A DNA stretch of 64,000 bases from Jatrophihabitans sp. GAS493 (GCF_900230215.1 NZ_LT907982.1:992001-1056000), one strand, 5' to 3'. Shown: positions 50,760 to 59,752, counted from the first letter of the stretch. Notes: a model not told the origin generated them from the sequence alone. Numbers and translations are program-made.

Positions 50760-52235
50760 ATGAGTTCCAACGACGCAATTCCGGGCGAGAGACGGACCGC
50801 CGCCGGGCGTGAGCCTGCGCCCGAAGCTCGGGTCGATCACGGCCTCACGGCGGTCGTCGCCACGACATTCAGCGGAGTGGTGACCTACTGGTCGGATGGC
50901 GCGCAGCGCCTCTACGGGCTACCTCGGCGAGGCGCCCTGGGCCAGAACATCGCCTCGCTCATCGATTGGCATATCGCCCCGGACGATCTGGCGCACCTGG
51001 CCCAGATCGGCGAGGGTGGCGTTCGAGTCTTCCGCCACCCGGTTCGGCTCGCGGACGGCAAGCACGTTCACTTCAAATCGACGGCGAGTGTCGCCGCCGG
51101 ACCGGATGGCGCGCTCGAGATCATCTTCGCCTCCAGCCCGTTGCCCGCCTCGACCGGCGGTGGGGTGGAGCGCGCCGGTGCCCCCTCCGGCTTGGAGGCC
51201 GTCGCCGAGATGAGGTTCTTCTGCGACGAGACGATGAAGATCGAGTACGTCGGCGCGTCACTCACCGCGATCTTCGGCTACCTGCCGCGGGATGTCATCG
51301 GCCTGCGGGCGCCGGAGTTCATCTTCGAAGACGATCTGGCCGCCTGGATGGGGGCCTGGAACGCCGCCATCTCCGATCCCGGCCAGAGCCACGTCGCGCA
51401 GGTCCGGGTCCGGCACAGCAACGGCCAGTGGCTCTGGATCGAAGAGAGCATCGTCAGCAAGCTGGACGATCCCGAGGTCGCCTCAGTGGTGGTGAACGCG
51501 CGCAACGTCAGTGACCTGCGGCGTACCGAGGACGTACTGGCGGCAGCGGAGCAGACGCTGCTGTCGGTGCTGGAGACGTCCGTGGAGGGCGTCTGGATCG
51601 TCGACGCCTACGGCACCACCATCTTCGCCAACGAGCGGTTGGCCGAATTCCTCGGAATCAGCCGGAACCGAATCCTGCAGAGCCGGCTGGAGCAGCTGGA
51701 CGACATCGCCCTCTGCCGGATGGTGCGCGAACAGAACGTGATCCGCCTCCCCGGAGCCCGCGAACAGCTTGAGGGCCCGTTCGCCGTACCAGGCGAGGGA
51801 ACCCGCTGGCTTCGGGTGGCGATGGCTCCCCGCTACGACCACTTGGGAGCGTTCGCCGGCAGCATTGTCATGTGCAGCGAGGTGACCGAGCAGCGCGGCG
51901 TCGGCACCGGCCCGCTCTCCCGACTGCTGGGGGCGGCGCCGACGGTTCCGGTGCCGCTCGGGCAGGTGCCGCCGCGAGCCGGGAGCCTCGCCCCGCAGCT
52001 CGGTGACGAGCAGCAGGTGCGCAGTGCGGTCGCGCGATCGCTGACCATGATCTCGCCCAGGGAACTGGAGGTGGTCGTGCGGCTGGTGATGGGCGACCGG
52101 GTGCCGGCCATCGCCGAGCGCCTCTTCGTCAGTCAGAGCACGGTCCGCAACCAGCTCTCATCGGTCTTCCGCAAGGTCGGGGTCAAGTCACAGCAGGACC
52201 TGATTGCCCTGCTGCGCGGCGACATCGAGGAGTAG
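50760..52235 (+). CDS. triple-PAS LuxR-family transcriptional regulator
   Basis: Soluble sensor-regulator of 491 residues. Three PAS-like domains lie at about residues 28-125, 150-255 (FFCDETMKIEYVGASLTAIFGYLPRDVIGL) and 265-385 (TLLSVLETSVEGVWIVDAYGTTIFANERLAEFLG). The C-terminal HTH (SPRELEVVVRLVMGDRVPAI, then FVSQSTVRNQLSSVFRKVGVKSQQDLIALL) is of the LuxR/FixJ type. There is no receiver domain, so it likely binds a ligand or cofactor directly. ATG 50760 follows GGTGATGGGGATGCACC. It is convergent with the ureohydrolase gene. Target genes unknown. Confidence 0.9.
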   Translation: MSSNDAIPGERRTAAGREPAPEARVDHGLTAVVATTFSGVVTYWSDGAQRLYGLPRRGALGQNIASLIDWHIAPDDLAHLAQIGEGGVRVFRHPVRLADGKHVHFKSTASVAAGPDGALEIIFASSPLPASTGGGVERAGAPSGLEAVAEMRFFCDETMKIEYVGASLTAIFGYLPRDVIGLRAPEFIFEDDLAAWMGAWNAAISDPGQSHVAQVRVRHSNGQWLWIEESIVSKLDDPEVASVVVNARNVSDLRRTEDVLAAAEQTLLSVLETSVEGVWIVDAYGTTIFANERLAEFLGISRNRILQSRLEQLDDIALCRMVREQNVIRLPGAREQLEGPFAVPGEGTRWLRVAMAPRYDHLGAFAGSIVMCSEVTEQRGVGTGPLSRLLGAAPTVPVPLGQVPPRAGSLAPQLGDEQQVRSAVARSLTMISPRELEVVVRLVMGDRVPAIAERLFVSQSTVRNQLSSVFRKVGVKSQQDLIALLRGDIEE

Positions 52236-52269
52236 CGCCGCGACGCCGCCGCGCAACAGCAGAGCTGAG

Positions 52270-53433
52270 TTACTTTCCTTCGGGGTACGGGCCCCAGGCG
52301 TCCTTGCGCTGGGTCGACGGCTTCTTTCCGAGCTTGCCGACCTTGACCATGCTGGCCAGCGTGTCGAGCACCACCCGGGCACTGATGAGCGAAGTCTGCT
52401 CGGCCCAGTCGTAAGGCGGGGAGCATTCCACGATCTCCATGCCCGAGAGGCCGCCCTCGGCGATCATCCGGACCAGGCCGAGGGCCTCTCGCGGCAGCAG
52501 GCCGCCGGGCTCGGGCCAGCCGGTGCCCGGCACGAAGCCGGAGTCGATCACGTCGATGTCGAAGGAGAGGTAGACCGCCTTGGCCCCCTGCCAGGCCAGC
52601 TCCAGCGCCACCTCGGCCACCTTCTCGATGCCGACGCGCTCCACGTCGCCGACGGTCATGACGGTGGTGCCGCGGGCCCGCCCGACCTTGACGCCGGCGC
52701 GTGGTGCCTGCCAGCCGCCGATGCCGATCTGGACCAGGTTGGTCGCCGGTGCGTTCTTGATGTCGGTCGCGTGAAACCACGGAGTGGTGTGCATCCGCTC
52801 GTCCAGGTCGAGCTCCTGGGTGTCGACGTGCCGGTCGAAGTGGATGATGCCGATGTTTCCGTCGACGTAGGGCGCGAGTCCGCGGATCGTCGGGTAGCCG
52901 ATCGAGTGGTCGCCGCCGAGCACGACCGGGAAGACGCCCTGGGACGCCACATGGCCGATGCCCTTGGAGATCTGGTCGAAGGACTTCTCCAGGTTGCCGG
53001 GTATCGCGCAGATGTCGCCGATGTCGACCATGTTCAGCTGCTCGCGCAGGTCGACGCCCAGTTCGAAGTTGTAGGTGCCGAAGAGGTTGGTCGCCCGTCG
53101 AATTCCCTGCGGGCCGAAGCGGGTGCCCGGCCGGTAGGTCGTCCCGGCATCCAGCGGTGCACCGAAGATGGCCACCTCGGCATCGCCCACCTCGTGCACG
53201 TCTTCGACATACGGGCACTTGAGGAATGTGCCTCTTTCGCCCGCAAAATGCGGGATCTCGCCGCGGGCGAAGGTTGGCAGGGTGCGGTCGGTGATCGAGT
53301 CAGCCGCCTCCAGTCCGAATGCGAGGCCGCGTTCGATCTCCTCCTGGAGTCGACGGGTCGGTAGCAGGGCCTCGGCCTGCTGGGCCCAGTGACCCTCGCG
53401 GTCGGGGCGATCTTCCTTCGGCGGGACGGTCAT
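52270..53433 (-). CDS. ureohydrolase, probable Ni-dependent guanidine hydrolase
   Basis: Arginase/agmatinase-fold enzyme of 387 residues that hydrolyses a guanidino compound to urea. Metal ligands are His176 (GGDHS), Asp200, His202 and Asp204 (HFDRHVDTQE), Asp292 and Asp294 (FDIDVID). A long N-terminal extension (about 75 residues, including LAFGLEAADSITDRTLPTFARGEIPHFAG), DERMHTTPWFHATD and DSGFVPGTGWPEPGGLLPREAL set it apart from short agmatinases. As I recall them, these features belong to the group containing the nickel-dependent guanidine hydrolase GdmH of cyanobacteria. A nickel permease gene lies 4.3 kb away; hypA/hypB are not in the window. Agmatinase or guanidinobutyrase remain possible. 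Confidence 0.75.
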   Translation of the reverse strand: MTVPPKEDRPDREGHWAQQAEALLPTRRLQEEIERGLAFGLEAADSITDRTLPTFARGEIPHFAGERGTFLKCPYVEDVHEVGDAEVAIFGAPLDAGTTYRPGTRFGPQGIRRATNLFGTYNFELGVDLREQLNMVDIGDICAIPGNLEKSFDQISKGIGHVASQGVFPVVLGGDHSIGYPTIRGLAPYVDGNIGIIHFDRHVDTQELDLDERMHTTPWFHATDIKNAPATNLVQIGIGGWQAPRAGVKVGRARGTTVMTVGDVERVGIEKVAEVALELAWQGAKAVYLSFDIDVIDSGFVPGTGWPEPGGLLPREALGLVRMIAEGGLSGMEIVECSPPYDWAEQTSLISARVVLDTLASMVKVGKLGKKPSTQRKDAWGPYPEGK

Positions 53434-53534
53434 GATCTGCGCTCCTCAATAGTCAGCTGCGATCGAATTCAATCACGCTTTCGCAGCGACTCGGTGAGCG
53501 GCATGGCTGCTCGGGCGTACTGAATATTGGTCAT

Positions 53535-53564
53535 CTGATCGACACAAACCTGTCGCCTGATCGA
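53535..53564. promoter_or_regulatory. 22-bp-spaced direct repeats upstream of the ureohydrolase
   Basis: CTGATCGA occurs at 53535-53542 and 53557-53564, a period of 22 bp or about two helical turns. It lies about 100-130 bp upstream of the ureohydrolase start and next to the copA stop. Same-face spacing is typical of activator sites. No guanidine-riboswitch core was recognised in this region. Confidence 0.45.
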
Positions 53565-53639
53565 AACGACCTCATCCTTGAATGTTTTCCCGCATTTACC
53601 CGGATTCCGGTGATGCGCCACCGGTCCGCCGGGCGGCGG

Positions 53640-55913
53640 CTAGCCGCGCCGCAGCCGTAGCGAATTGGTGACGACGAAGACCGAGGAGAAGGCCATCGCC
53701 GCGCCGGCCAGCAGCGGGCTCAACAGGCCGAAGGCGGCAACCGGGATCAGCACCACGTTGTAGCCGAATGCCCAGAAGAGATTCCCCTTGATAATCCGAA
53801 GGGTTCTGCGACTGAGGCGGATCGCGTCGGCCGCGCCGCGTAGGTCGCCCCGCATCAGCGTGATGTCACTTGCCTCGATCGCCACGTCGGTTCCGCCGCC
53901 CATCGCCAGCGCGAGGTCGGCCTGGGCCAGTGCGGCGGCGTCGTTGACCCCGTCGCCCACCATCGCCACGACCAGTCCGGCCTGCTGCAGATCCTTGATC
54001 GTCTGCACCTTCTGCGCGGGAAGGACGCCGGCGATGACGTCGGCCGAGTCGATGCCGACATCGGCCGCGACGCTCTGCGCCGCCTGCAGGTTGTCGCCGG
54101 TGAGCAGCAGCGGTCGAAGCCCGAGGGCGCGCAGTTGCTGCACCGCCTCCCGGCTGGTTGGTTTCACCGAGTCGCCGACGACGAGCAGCCCCTGCGCCTT
54201 CCCGTCCCAGCCGACCAGCACCGCGGTGCCGCCGGCCGCCTCAGCCCGCCGCTGGCCGGCCGTGAGATGGCTATCCGAGCGCAGACCCTGCTCAGCCAGA
54301 TATGCCGGCCGGCCGACGAAGACCCGCCGGGGTCGGCCTTCGAAGTCAACGTCGCCCTGAACTCCGAGGCCGGCCGCGTTGGCGAAGTCGCTGACCGCGG
54401 GCAGCGTCCCCAACTCCTCCTCCGCCGCCTGGCTGATGGCCCGGGCGATGGGGTGTTCGCTGCTCGCCTCCAGGGCGCCGGCCAGCGCCAGCACCTGCCG
54501 CCGGGAGACCCCGTCGCCCGCGTCGGCCGTTTCGCCCGTTTCGGCCGCCAACAGGGTCATCCGGCCGGTGGTGACGGTGCCGGTCTTGTCGAGCACGATC
54601 GTGTTCACCCGACGGGTGCTCTCCAGCACCTGCGGGCCCTTGATGAGCAATCCGAGCTGGGCCGCGTGCCCGGTGCCGACCAGTAGGGCGGTCGGTGTGG
54701 CCAGGCCGAGAGCGCACGGGCAGGCGATGATGAGCACGGCGACCGCGGCAGTGAAGGCGGCCGCGCTGCCCAGCCCGACCAGCAGGCTCAGGATGAGGGT
54801 GGCCAGGGAGATGACCAGCACAACCGGTACGAAGATCGAGCTCACCCGGTCGGCCAGCCGCTGCACCTTGGCCTTGCCGTTCTGCGCGTCGCTGACGAGA
54901 CGGGAGATCTGAGCCAACTGAGTGTCGGAGCCGATCCGGGTCGCTCGCACCACCAGGCGCCCGCCGACGTTTACGCAGGCGCCGACGACCGGCGATCCGA
55001 CGCCGACCTCGACTGGGATGCTCTCGCCGGTGAGCAGGCTCTGGTCCACCGCGGAGGTGCCGTCGACCACCACACCGTCGGTGGCGACCTTCTCGCCCGG
55101 ACGCACTACGAAGAGATCGTCGACCGCCAGTTGCGCGATCGGGATACGCTCCTGCCGGCCGTCGAGTCGACCATCGCGCAGCACGGCTACGTCTCTGGCC
55201 CCGAGGTTGGCCAGTGCTCGCAGCGCCTCCCCCGAGCGGCCGCGGGCGCGGGCCTCCAGATACTTCCCGGTCAGCAGGAAGACGATCACCACGGAGGCGA
55301 CCTCGAGGTAGATCTGGTCGCCGGCGTCCCCGCCGCTGGCCCCGAGATCGAAGTGCATCCGCATCAGCCGATCGCCGGCGTCGCCGAGCGTGAGCGCGTA
55401 GAGCGACCACCCGTAGGCGGCGAGAGTTCCCAGCGAAACCAGGGTGTCCATCGTGGTGCTCCGATGGCGAAGATTCCTCCAGGCGGCCCGGTGGAAGGGC
55501 CAGCCGCCCCAGAGCACCACCGGCGTGGCCAGGACGAGCGAGAACCACTGCCAGTAGTCGAACTGCAGCGCCGGAATCATCGCCAGCAGTAACACGGGCA
55601 GGGCCAGCGCGGCGCTGATCAGCAGCCGCTGCAACAGGGCGGACTGCTCGGCGTCCTCGTCCTCCTCGCGGTCGTCCCGCGCTGTCGGCAGTTGGGCCGA
55701 GTATCCGGCCGACTCCACCGTGGCGATGAGCTGATCAGGACTGACGAGCTGCGCGTCGAAGTCGACGGCGGCCTTGGCGGTGGCGTAGTTGACGCTCGCG
55801 CTGACCCCGTCCAGGCGATTGAGCTTCTTCTCCACCCGGGCCGCGCAGGAGGAACAGGTCATCCCACCGACGGACAGCTCGACGGCGGAGGTGGTGGGCA
55901 AACGGCCGGTCAC
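53640..55913 (-). CDS. copA: copper-exporting P1B-type ATPase
   Basis: Membrane ATPase of 757 residues that pumps Cu+ out of the cytosol. An N-terminal metal-binding domain has GMTCSSCA (Cys20 and Cys23). Transmembrane helices flank TGES at 295-298, the ion-path CPC at 398-400, phosphorylation site DKTGT (Asp442), HP in SSEHPIAR, and [17 protein letters not shown] follows the metal site as in other CopA. It overlaps copZ by 4 bp, and a TACCC-N5-GGGTA operator lies ahead of the pair. Silver could also be transported. The stop overlaps a 12-bp palindrome GCGGCTAGCCGC. Confidence 0.95.
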   Translation of the reverse strand: MTGRLPTTSAVELSVGGMTCSSCAARVEKKLNRLDGVSASVNYATAKAAVDFDAQLVSPDQLIATVESAGYSAQLPTARDDREEDEDAEQSALLQRLLISAALALPVLLLAMIPALQFDYWQWFSLVLATPVVLWGGWPFHRAAWRNLRHRSTTMDTLVSLGTLAAYGWSLYALTLGDAGDRLMRMHFDLGASGGDAGDQIYLEVASVVIVFLLTGKYLEARARGRSGEALRALANLGARDVAVLRDGRLDGRQERIPIAQLAVDDLFVVRPGEKVATDGVVVDGTSAVDQSLLTGESIPVEVGVGSPVVGACVNVGGRLVVRATRIGSDTQLAQISRLVSDAQNGKAKVQRLADRVSSIFVPVVLVISLATLILSLLVGLGSAAAFTAAVAVLIIACPCALGLATPTALLVGTGHAAQLGLLIKGPQVLESTRRVNTIVLDKTGTVTTGRMTLLAAETGETADAGDGVSRRQVLALAGALEASSEHPIARAISQAAEEELGTLPAVSDFANAAGLGVQGDVDFEGRPRRVFVGRPAYLAEQGLRSDSHLTAGQRRAEAAGGTAVLVGWDGKAQGLLVVGDSVKPTSREAVQQLRALGLRPLLLTGDNLQAAQSVAADVGIDSADVIAGVLPAQKVQTIKDLQQAGLVVAMVGDGVNDAAALAQADLALAMGGGTDVAIEASDITLMRGDLRGAADAIRLSRRTLRIIKGNLFWAFGYNVVLIPVAAFGLLSPLLAGAAMAFSSVFVVTNSLRLRRG

Positions 55914-56149
55914 GGTGCGACCGAGTAGCCCGCCTCGTCGACGGCGGCGGCGATGTCGGCGTCGGTGAAGTCGACGCCACTGACGTGGACGAGGCCGGTC
56001 GGGAGATCGACGGAGACCGCGGTGACACCATCGACGACCTTCACCTCGGCCCGCACCGCCTTCGCGCAGTGCTCGCAGGTCATGCCGCTGACGCTGTACG
56101 TCTTCCGGATCGTCCGCTCGATCGTCTTCTGGATCGACTTCTCAGCCAT
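55910..56149 (-). CDS. copZ: copper chaperone
   Basis: HMA-domain protein of 79 residues with the metal-binding loop [12 protein letters not shown] (Cys-x-x-Cys) and the [12 protein letters not shown] strand. A 16-residue basic N-terminal extension ([16 protein letters not shown]) is longer than in typical CopZ. It would carry Cu+ to CopA, whose gene overlaps by 4 bp. GAGGAG precedes the ATG. It is the first gene after the RicR/CsoR-like operator. Confidence 0.92.
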   Translation of the reverse strand: MAEKSIQKTIERTIRKTYSVSGMTCEHCAKAVRAEVKVVDGVTAVSVDLPTGLVHVSGVDFTDADIAAAVDEAGYSVAP

Positions 56150-56183
56150 GGCGTCTCCTCACCGTCTCCGTATCGAGGCCGAC

Positions 56184-56202
56184 TATACCCCCTGGGGGTA
56201 TC
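56184..56202. promoter_or_regulatory. RicR/CsoR-type copper operator
   Basis: TACCC (56186-56190), CCTGG, GGGTA (56196-56200), flanked by TA and TC, exactly fits the TACCC-N5-GGGTA palindrome of the mycobacterial RicR/CsoR copper regulon. It lies 35 bp upstream of copZ and overlaps the stop codon of the preceding gene (56203-56201). The regulator should be displaced by Cu+ binding. Confidence 0.85.
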
Positions 56203-57055
56203 AACCGCCTCTCGTTGGCGGTGCGGAGCGCAGCCCCATCGCGTTCGGGAACGGAATCCCGCCCGCGGCCGCCTCGGCCAGCGGGCGGAGTGAGTCGGCC
56301 AGCTGCGCAACGGCGTCGGCGTCGAACGCGGCGTAGGCCTCGGCGGCCAGTTCGTCCGTTCGGGCCTCGATCTCCTCGAGGAGGGCGATCCCCGCCGGCG
56401 TCGGCTGATCCTGCTGGTCGAGCAGGCCGCAGTCGCGCAGCTGGGAGGCAGCGGTGCGCCACTCCTGCTCGCTCCAGCCGCGGTACTCGCGCTGGTTCGC
56501 ATCGAGCTGGCCGGCGGCGGCCAGCAGCACATGCGGCTGGGGCCACGTGAAGCCGGCCTCCACCAGGGCCAGCAGGTGCCCGTCGCCGCGGTGCTCCCGC
56601 AGCACGGTGCAGTCGTGCCAGAGCGCGGCCAGCGGCTCGTCGGGGCGTCCGAGGCCGGCCTGGGCCGCCGCCATCGGCCGTCCCGTGACCTCTGGCCTTG
56701 GGATGGTGACCGGAAATCCCCGGTCATCCGGCCAAATCCGCGGAGGGATCAGCCGGCGTAGCGCGGCCGTCGCTGCCTCCTGTCGGGCCGCCACGATGTC
56801 CGTCGGCGCAGCGATCCCCCACACCTCGGGGACCGCCCGCGCGACCATCGTGGGGGCGAAGCCGCCGAAGAGCCGCGTCACCAGTTCGGCCGACGGTGCC
56901 GACGACTGCAGCGCGAGCGCCGCGCCCCGGCTGGCGAAGTAGCCGCGCCAGTACCCGCGCAGCCCGAGTTCCAGGTAGGCCTGCTGCGCTTCGGGGGCGA
57001 AGTAGACGACGGCGTGGATCGACTCTGTCAGGCGTCCGAGCTCTCGCACGTTCAT
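56201..57055 (-). CDS. SCO6745-family protein
   Basis: Helical protein of 284 residues. NVRELGRLTESIHAVVYFAPEAQQAYLELGLRGYWRGYFASRGAALA is the family opening, followed by VTRLFGGFAPTMVARAVPEVWG, LAALWHDCTVLREHRGDGHLLAL and LSWSEQEW-like (YRGWSEQEWRTAASQLRDCGLL) winged-helix segments that resemble MarR folds. The family is common in actinomycetes, sometimes beside biosynthetic or stress genes, and function is not known. Start at ATG 57055. Its TGA is inside the copper operator, so read-through into copZA might occur. A 49-bp element lies 25 bp upstream of its start. Confidence 0.85.
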   Translation of the reverse strand: MNVRELGRLTESIHAVVYFAPEAQQAYLELGLRGYWRGYFASRGAALALQSSAPSAELVTRLFGGFAPTMVARAVPEVWGIAAPTDIVAARQEAATAALRRLIPPRIWPDDRGFPVTIPRPEVTGRPMAAAQAGLGRPDEPLAALWHDCTVLREHRGDGHLLALVEAGFTWPQPHVLLAAAGQLDANQREYRGWSEQEWRTAASQLRDCGLLDQQDQPTPAGIALLEEIEARTDELAAEAYAAFDADAVAQLADSLRPLAEAAAGGIPFPNAMGLRSAPPTRGG

Positions 57056-57080
57056 GGCGCCGATTCTGCTGCCAACGCCC

Positions 57081-57129
57081 CGGTTTTGGCACAGCAGCCG
57101 GGATAATCCCTGCAGGTGTGCCAAAAGCG
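57081..57129 (-). repeat. 49-bp palindromic element, copy 4
   Basis: Arms CGGTTTTGGCACA (57081-57093, one change) and TGTGCCAAAAGCG (57117-57129) around CCGGGATAATCCCTGCAGG. It ends 1 bp before the stop of the DUF4395 gene (57131) and lies upstream of the SCO6745-family gene, both on the minus strand. Confidence 0.9.
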
Positions 57130-57130
57130 A

Positions 57131-57619
57131 TCAGGCGGTGCCGTAGCGGGCGGCAACGTTGTTGCAGGCCTCGCAGGTCTCCTCCGGGATGACCCCGACG
57201 CGCATCAGCCAGCCGAAGGCCAGGCAGCCCAGGCAGATGGCGAAGACGGACTCCAGCGTGGCGGCGACGACGATCAGCCCGAGCAGGATCTCGGTGGCCA
57301 GCGCCGAACCGGCCCCAAACCAAGCCAGCGTCGCACCACCGGTGACCACCAGCCCGATGGTCTGGGCGAAGCGCTTCGGTGGGCCTGCGACGAGTTTCGC
57401 TTCACCGAGCCGGGGAGCGATCACCCGAGTGGCGAGCTGCCCCAGTGGGCTGAACCGCGGCCCGCTGGCCACCCGCAGCGCGAAGCCGGCGAAGAGCACT
57501 GCGCTGAGCCAGAGCCATCCGGTGAGCAGGGCCAGCAGGGCGATCAGGACGACCCCGCCGGCGACCACCCGAGCCGCCTTCTCGTTGACCGGGTTCGGGA
57601 AGGAAAGAAGCTTGCTCAT
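57131..57619 (-). CDS. DUF4395 membrane protein
   Basis: Integral membrane protein of 162 residues. FPNPVNEKAARVVAGGVVLIALLALLTG, FAGFALRVASGPRFSPLGQLATRVIAPRLG and FAICLGCLAFGWLM are typical of DUF4395. Four helices and two Cys pairs (CLGC, CEAC near the end) suggest metal or thiol chemistry. In other actinomycetes DUF4395 lies beside thioredoxin-like or rhodanese genes, pointing to sulfur or redox roles; copper genes are near here instead. It is divergent from the MFS gene. Confidence 0.9.
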   Translation of the reverse strand: MSKLLSFPNPVNEKAARVVAGGVVLIALLALLTGWLWLSAVLFAGFALRVASGPRFSPLGQLATRVIAPRLGEAKLVAGPPKRFAQTIGLVVTGGATLAWFGAGSALATEILLGLIVVAATLESVFAICLGCLAFGWLMRVGVIPEETCEACNNVAARYGTA

Positions 57620-57678
57620 AGGAATACAAACCTAGCCCACCGACGGCCTATTCCAGCGCTCGATAACGGGCACCTGCA

Positions 57679-58962
57679 ATGATCGACGAGATGAGCAGCG
57701 CAGCAGATCCGCCGAGCCCGTCAGAGGCGCATATCGGGCTCAAGCTGCTGCTGGTACTCGGCGGCCTCGCGTCCTTCGGCCCGCTCTCGATCGACATGTA
57801 TCTGCCGGCTCTGCCGCGGATCGGCGCCGACCTCGACGCCAGCGCCGCCTCGATCGCGCTGACCCTCACCGCCTGCACGATCGGCCTCGGGGCCGGCCAA
57901 CTGGTCGCCGGGCCACTTTCGGACACGTTCGGGCGGCGCCGGCCACTCTTCGTCGGTCTCCTGGTCTTCGTCGTCTTCTCCCTCGCCTGCGCCGCCGCCC
58001 CGGACCTCTGGTCGCTGGTCGCCTTCCGCTTCCTGCAGGCCCTCGGCGGCTCGGCCGGGATCGTGATCTCGCGGGCGGTGGCCCGAGACCTGCGGTCGGG
58101 AGTTGCGCTGGCGCGGCTCTTCAGTGCGCTGATGGTGGTGAACGGGCTGGCTCCGATCCTGGCCCCGGTGATCGGTGGCCAGCTGGTACGGGTCACGTCC
58201 TGGCGGGGCGTCTTCGTGGTGCTGGCGGTGATCGGTGCGCTGCTGATGCTCGCCGCCGCCCTCTTCATCCCGGAGAGCCTCCCGCCGCCGCGTCGCCAGC
58301 CGGGGAGTCTCGCGGTCACCGGTGCCAACTACCTGCGGCTCATCTCGGACCTGCGCTTCATGCTCCACGTGGTGGCCGGCGGTCTGGCCTTCGCGGCCAT
58401 GTTCGCCTATATCTCGGGTTCGCCGTTCGTGCTGGAGGACTACTTCGGCCTCTCCCCGCAGATGTTCAGCCTCATCTTCGGCATCAACGCCAGCGGCATC
58501 ATCATCTTCAGCCGGCTGCGGTGGCCCAATCCCCGTGGCGTGATGCTCATCGGCCTCGGGCTGATCCTGCTCGGCGCCACGCTGGTCCTGATCGCGGCGT
58601 TGACCGGAGTCGGCCTGCCGCTGGTCCTCCCCGGCTTCTTCCTGATCACCTCCGGCTACGGCGCGGCGGCGCCCAACGTCACGGCGCTGGCCCTGGCCGA
58701 TCACCCGGACGTCGCGGGCTCCGCGGCCGCGGTCTACGGGGCGGTTCAGTTCGTCCTCGGCGGCCTGCTCGCCCCGCTGGCCGGCATCGGCGGACGGAGC
58801 ACGCTGGTGCCGCTCGGGATCGTGCTGGTGCTCCTGGCGCTGGCCGCATTGGCCTGCGGGTCGATCCCCGGGTGGGCCTCAGGTGTATCGGCCGCGGTGG
58901 CCCCGGAGCGGGCCTCGGAGCAGGCCCGCGAGACCGGTGTCGAGGTCGGTCAGGCGACCTGA
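57679..58962 (+). CDS. MFS drug efflux transporter, Bcr/CflA type
   Basis: Twelve-helix major facilitator of 427 residues, proton-drug antiporter. GPLSIDMYLPALPRIGADLDASAASIALTLTACTIGLGAGQLVAGPLSDTFGRRRPL has the Bcr/CflA opening and the motif A loop GPLSDTFGRRRP. ISRAVARDL and VNGLAPILAPVIGGQL carry motif C-like Gly/Pro spacing of exporters. Its 3' end overlaps the convergent dioxygenase gene by 13 bp. Substrates typical of the family include bicyclomycin, sulfonamides and chloramphenicol, but none is proven here. Confidence 0.92.
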   Translation: MIDEMSSAADPPSPSEAHIGLKLLLVLGGLASFGPLSIDMYLPALPRIGADLDASAASIALTLTACTIGLGAGQLVAGPLSDTFGRRRPLFVGLLVFVVFSLACAAAPDLWSLVAFRFLQALGGSAGIVISRAVARDLRSGVALARLFSALMVVNGLAPILAPVIGGQLVRVTSWRGVFVVLAVIGALLMLAAALFIPESLPPPRRQPGSLAVTGANYLRLISDLRFMLHVVAGGLAFAAMFAYISGSPFVLEDYFGLSPQMFSLIFGINASGIIIFSRLRWPNPRGVMLIGLGLILLGATLVLIAALTGVGLPLVLPGFFLITSGYGAAAPNVTALALADHPDVAGSAAAVYGAVQFVLGGLLAPLAGIGGRSTLVPLGIVLVLLALAALACGSIPGWASGVSAAVAPERASEQARETGVEVGQAT

Positions 58963-59732
58963 AACGACCGCTTGGCCAGCCCCATCCAGTAGCCGTCGAT
59001 GAGCTGATCCGGAGCTGCCTCGCTGGAGGTGGCCGCGCCCAGGGTGACGAACATCGGCGCGAAGTGCTCCGTGGTCGGATGGGCGTAGGGCATCCCGGGG
59101 GCGCGCCGCTGGAAGTCGGCCAGCTGATCGAGGTCGCCGGCGGCCAGCACCTCGGCCAGCCAGGCGTCGAAATCCTTCGACCATCCCGGTGCCGCCGCCT
59201 CGGCCCGGAAGTCGCGCAGGAACGGCAGGCCGTGGGTGGCGAAGCCGGAGCCGATGATGAGCACGCCCTCCTCACGTAGTGGGCGCAGGCGCTCGCCCAG
59301 ACGCAGCAGCTTCGCCGGGTCCAGCGTCGGCAGTGACATCTGAAGCACCGGGACGGACGCGTCCGGATACATCACCGTCAGTGGCACATAGGCACCATGG
59401 TCAAGGCCACGGGCCTCCTGCCGCGCCACCGCCTGGTCGCCGCTCACCAGCTTCTCGACCTGCGCCGCCAACTCCGGTGCGCCGGGGGCGGCGTAGGTGA
59501 CGTCGTAGAAGCGTCGGTCAAAGCCGCCGAAGTCGTAGACCAGCGGGATCGTGGTCGTGGCGCCGAGCATCAGTGGCGCCGACTCCCAGTGCGCCGAGAC
59601 GACCAGGATGGCCTTCGGGGTGGGTAGCTCTCCCGCCAGGGCGCGCAGCTGGGACGTCCAGAGCGCGTCGTCAACGAGCGGTGGGGCGCCGTGGCTCAGG
59701 TAGAGCGCCGGCATCTGTGCAGTCTCGGTCAT
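58950..59732 (-). CDS. ygiD: DODA-type extradiol dioxygenase
   Basis: Non-heme metal-dependent ring-cleaving enzyme of 260 residues, related to plant DOPA 4,5-dioxygenase and bacterial LigB proteins. Ligand regions are ALYLSHGAPPL, VSAHWES, ARGLDHGAYVPLTVMYPDA and GSGFATHGLPFLRDF. Zinc or iron may be bound. The ATG at 59732 is followed upstream by TAGTTGA-N4-TCAACTA, a likely operator. The open frame extending to 60506 is a shadow of the ppk2 gene. Typical substrates are catechol-type phenolics. Confidence 0.9.
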   Translation of the reverse strand: MTETAQMPALYLSHGAPPLVDDALWTSQLRALAGELPTPKAILVVSAHWESAPLMLGATTTIPLVYDFGGFDRRFYDVTYAAPGAPELAAQVEKLVSGDQAVARQEARGLDHGAYVPLTVMYPDASVPVLQMSLPTLDPAKLLRLGERLRPLREEGVLIIGSGFATHGLPFLRDFRAEAAAPGWSKDFDAWLAEVLAAGDLDQLADFQRRAPGMPYAHPTTEHFAPMFVTLGAATSSEAAPDQLIDGYWMGLAKRSFQVA

Positions 59733-59752
59733 GGCGTGATTCTCCCACTCGA

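Noticed and set aside
53434-53640. Guanidine riboswitch before the ureohydrolase
   Set aside because: None of the conserved cores that I know for guanidine-I, -II or -III could be recognised; only direct repeats were seen.
1599-57129. CRISPR-like interpretation of the four 49-bp repeats
   Set aside because: Copies are tens of kilobases apart, have no spacers and no cas genes are present.
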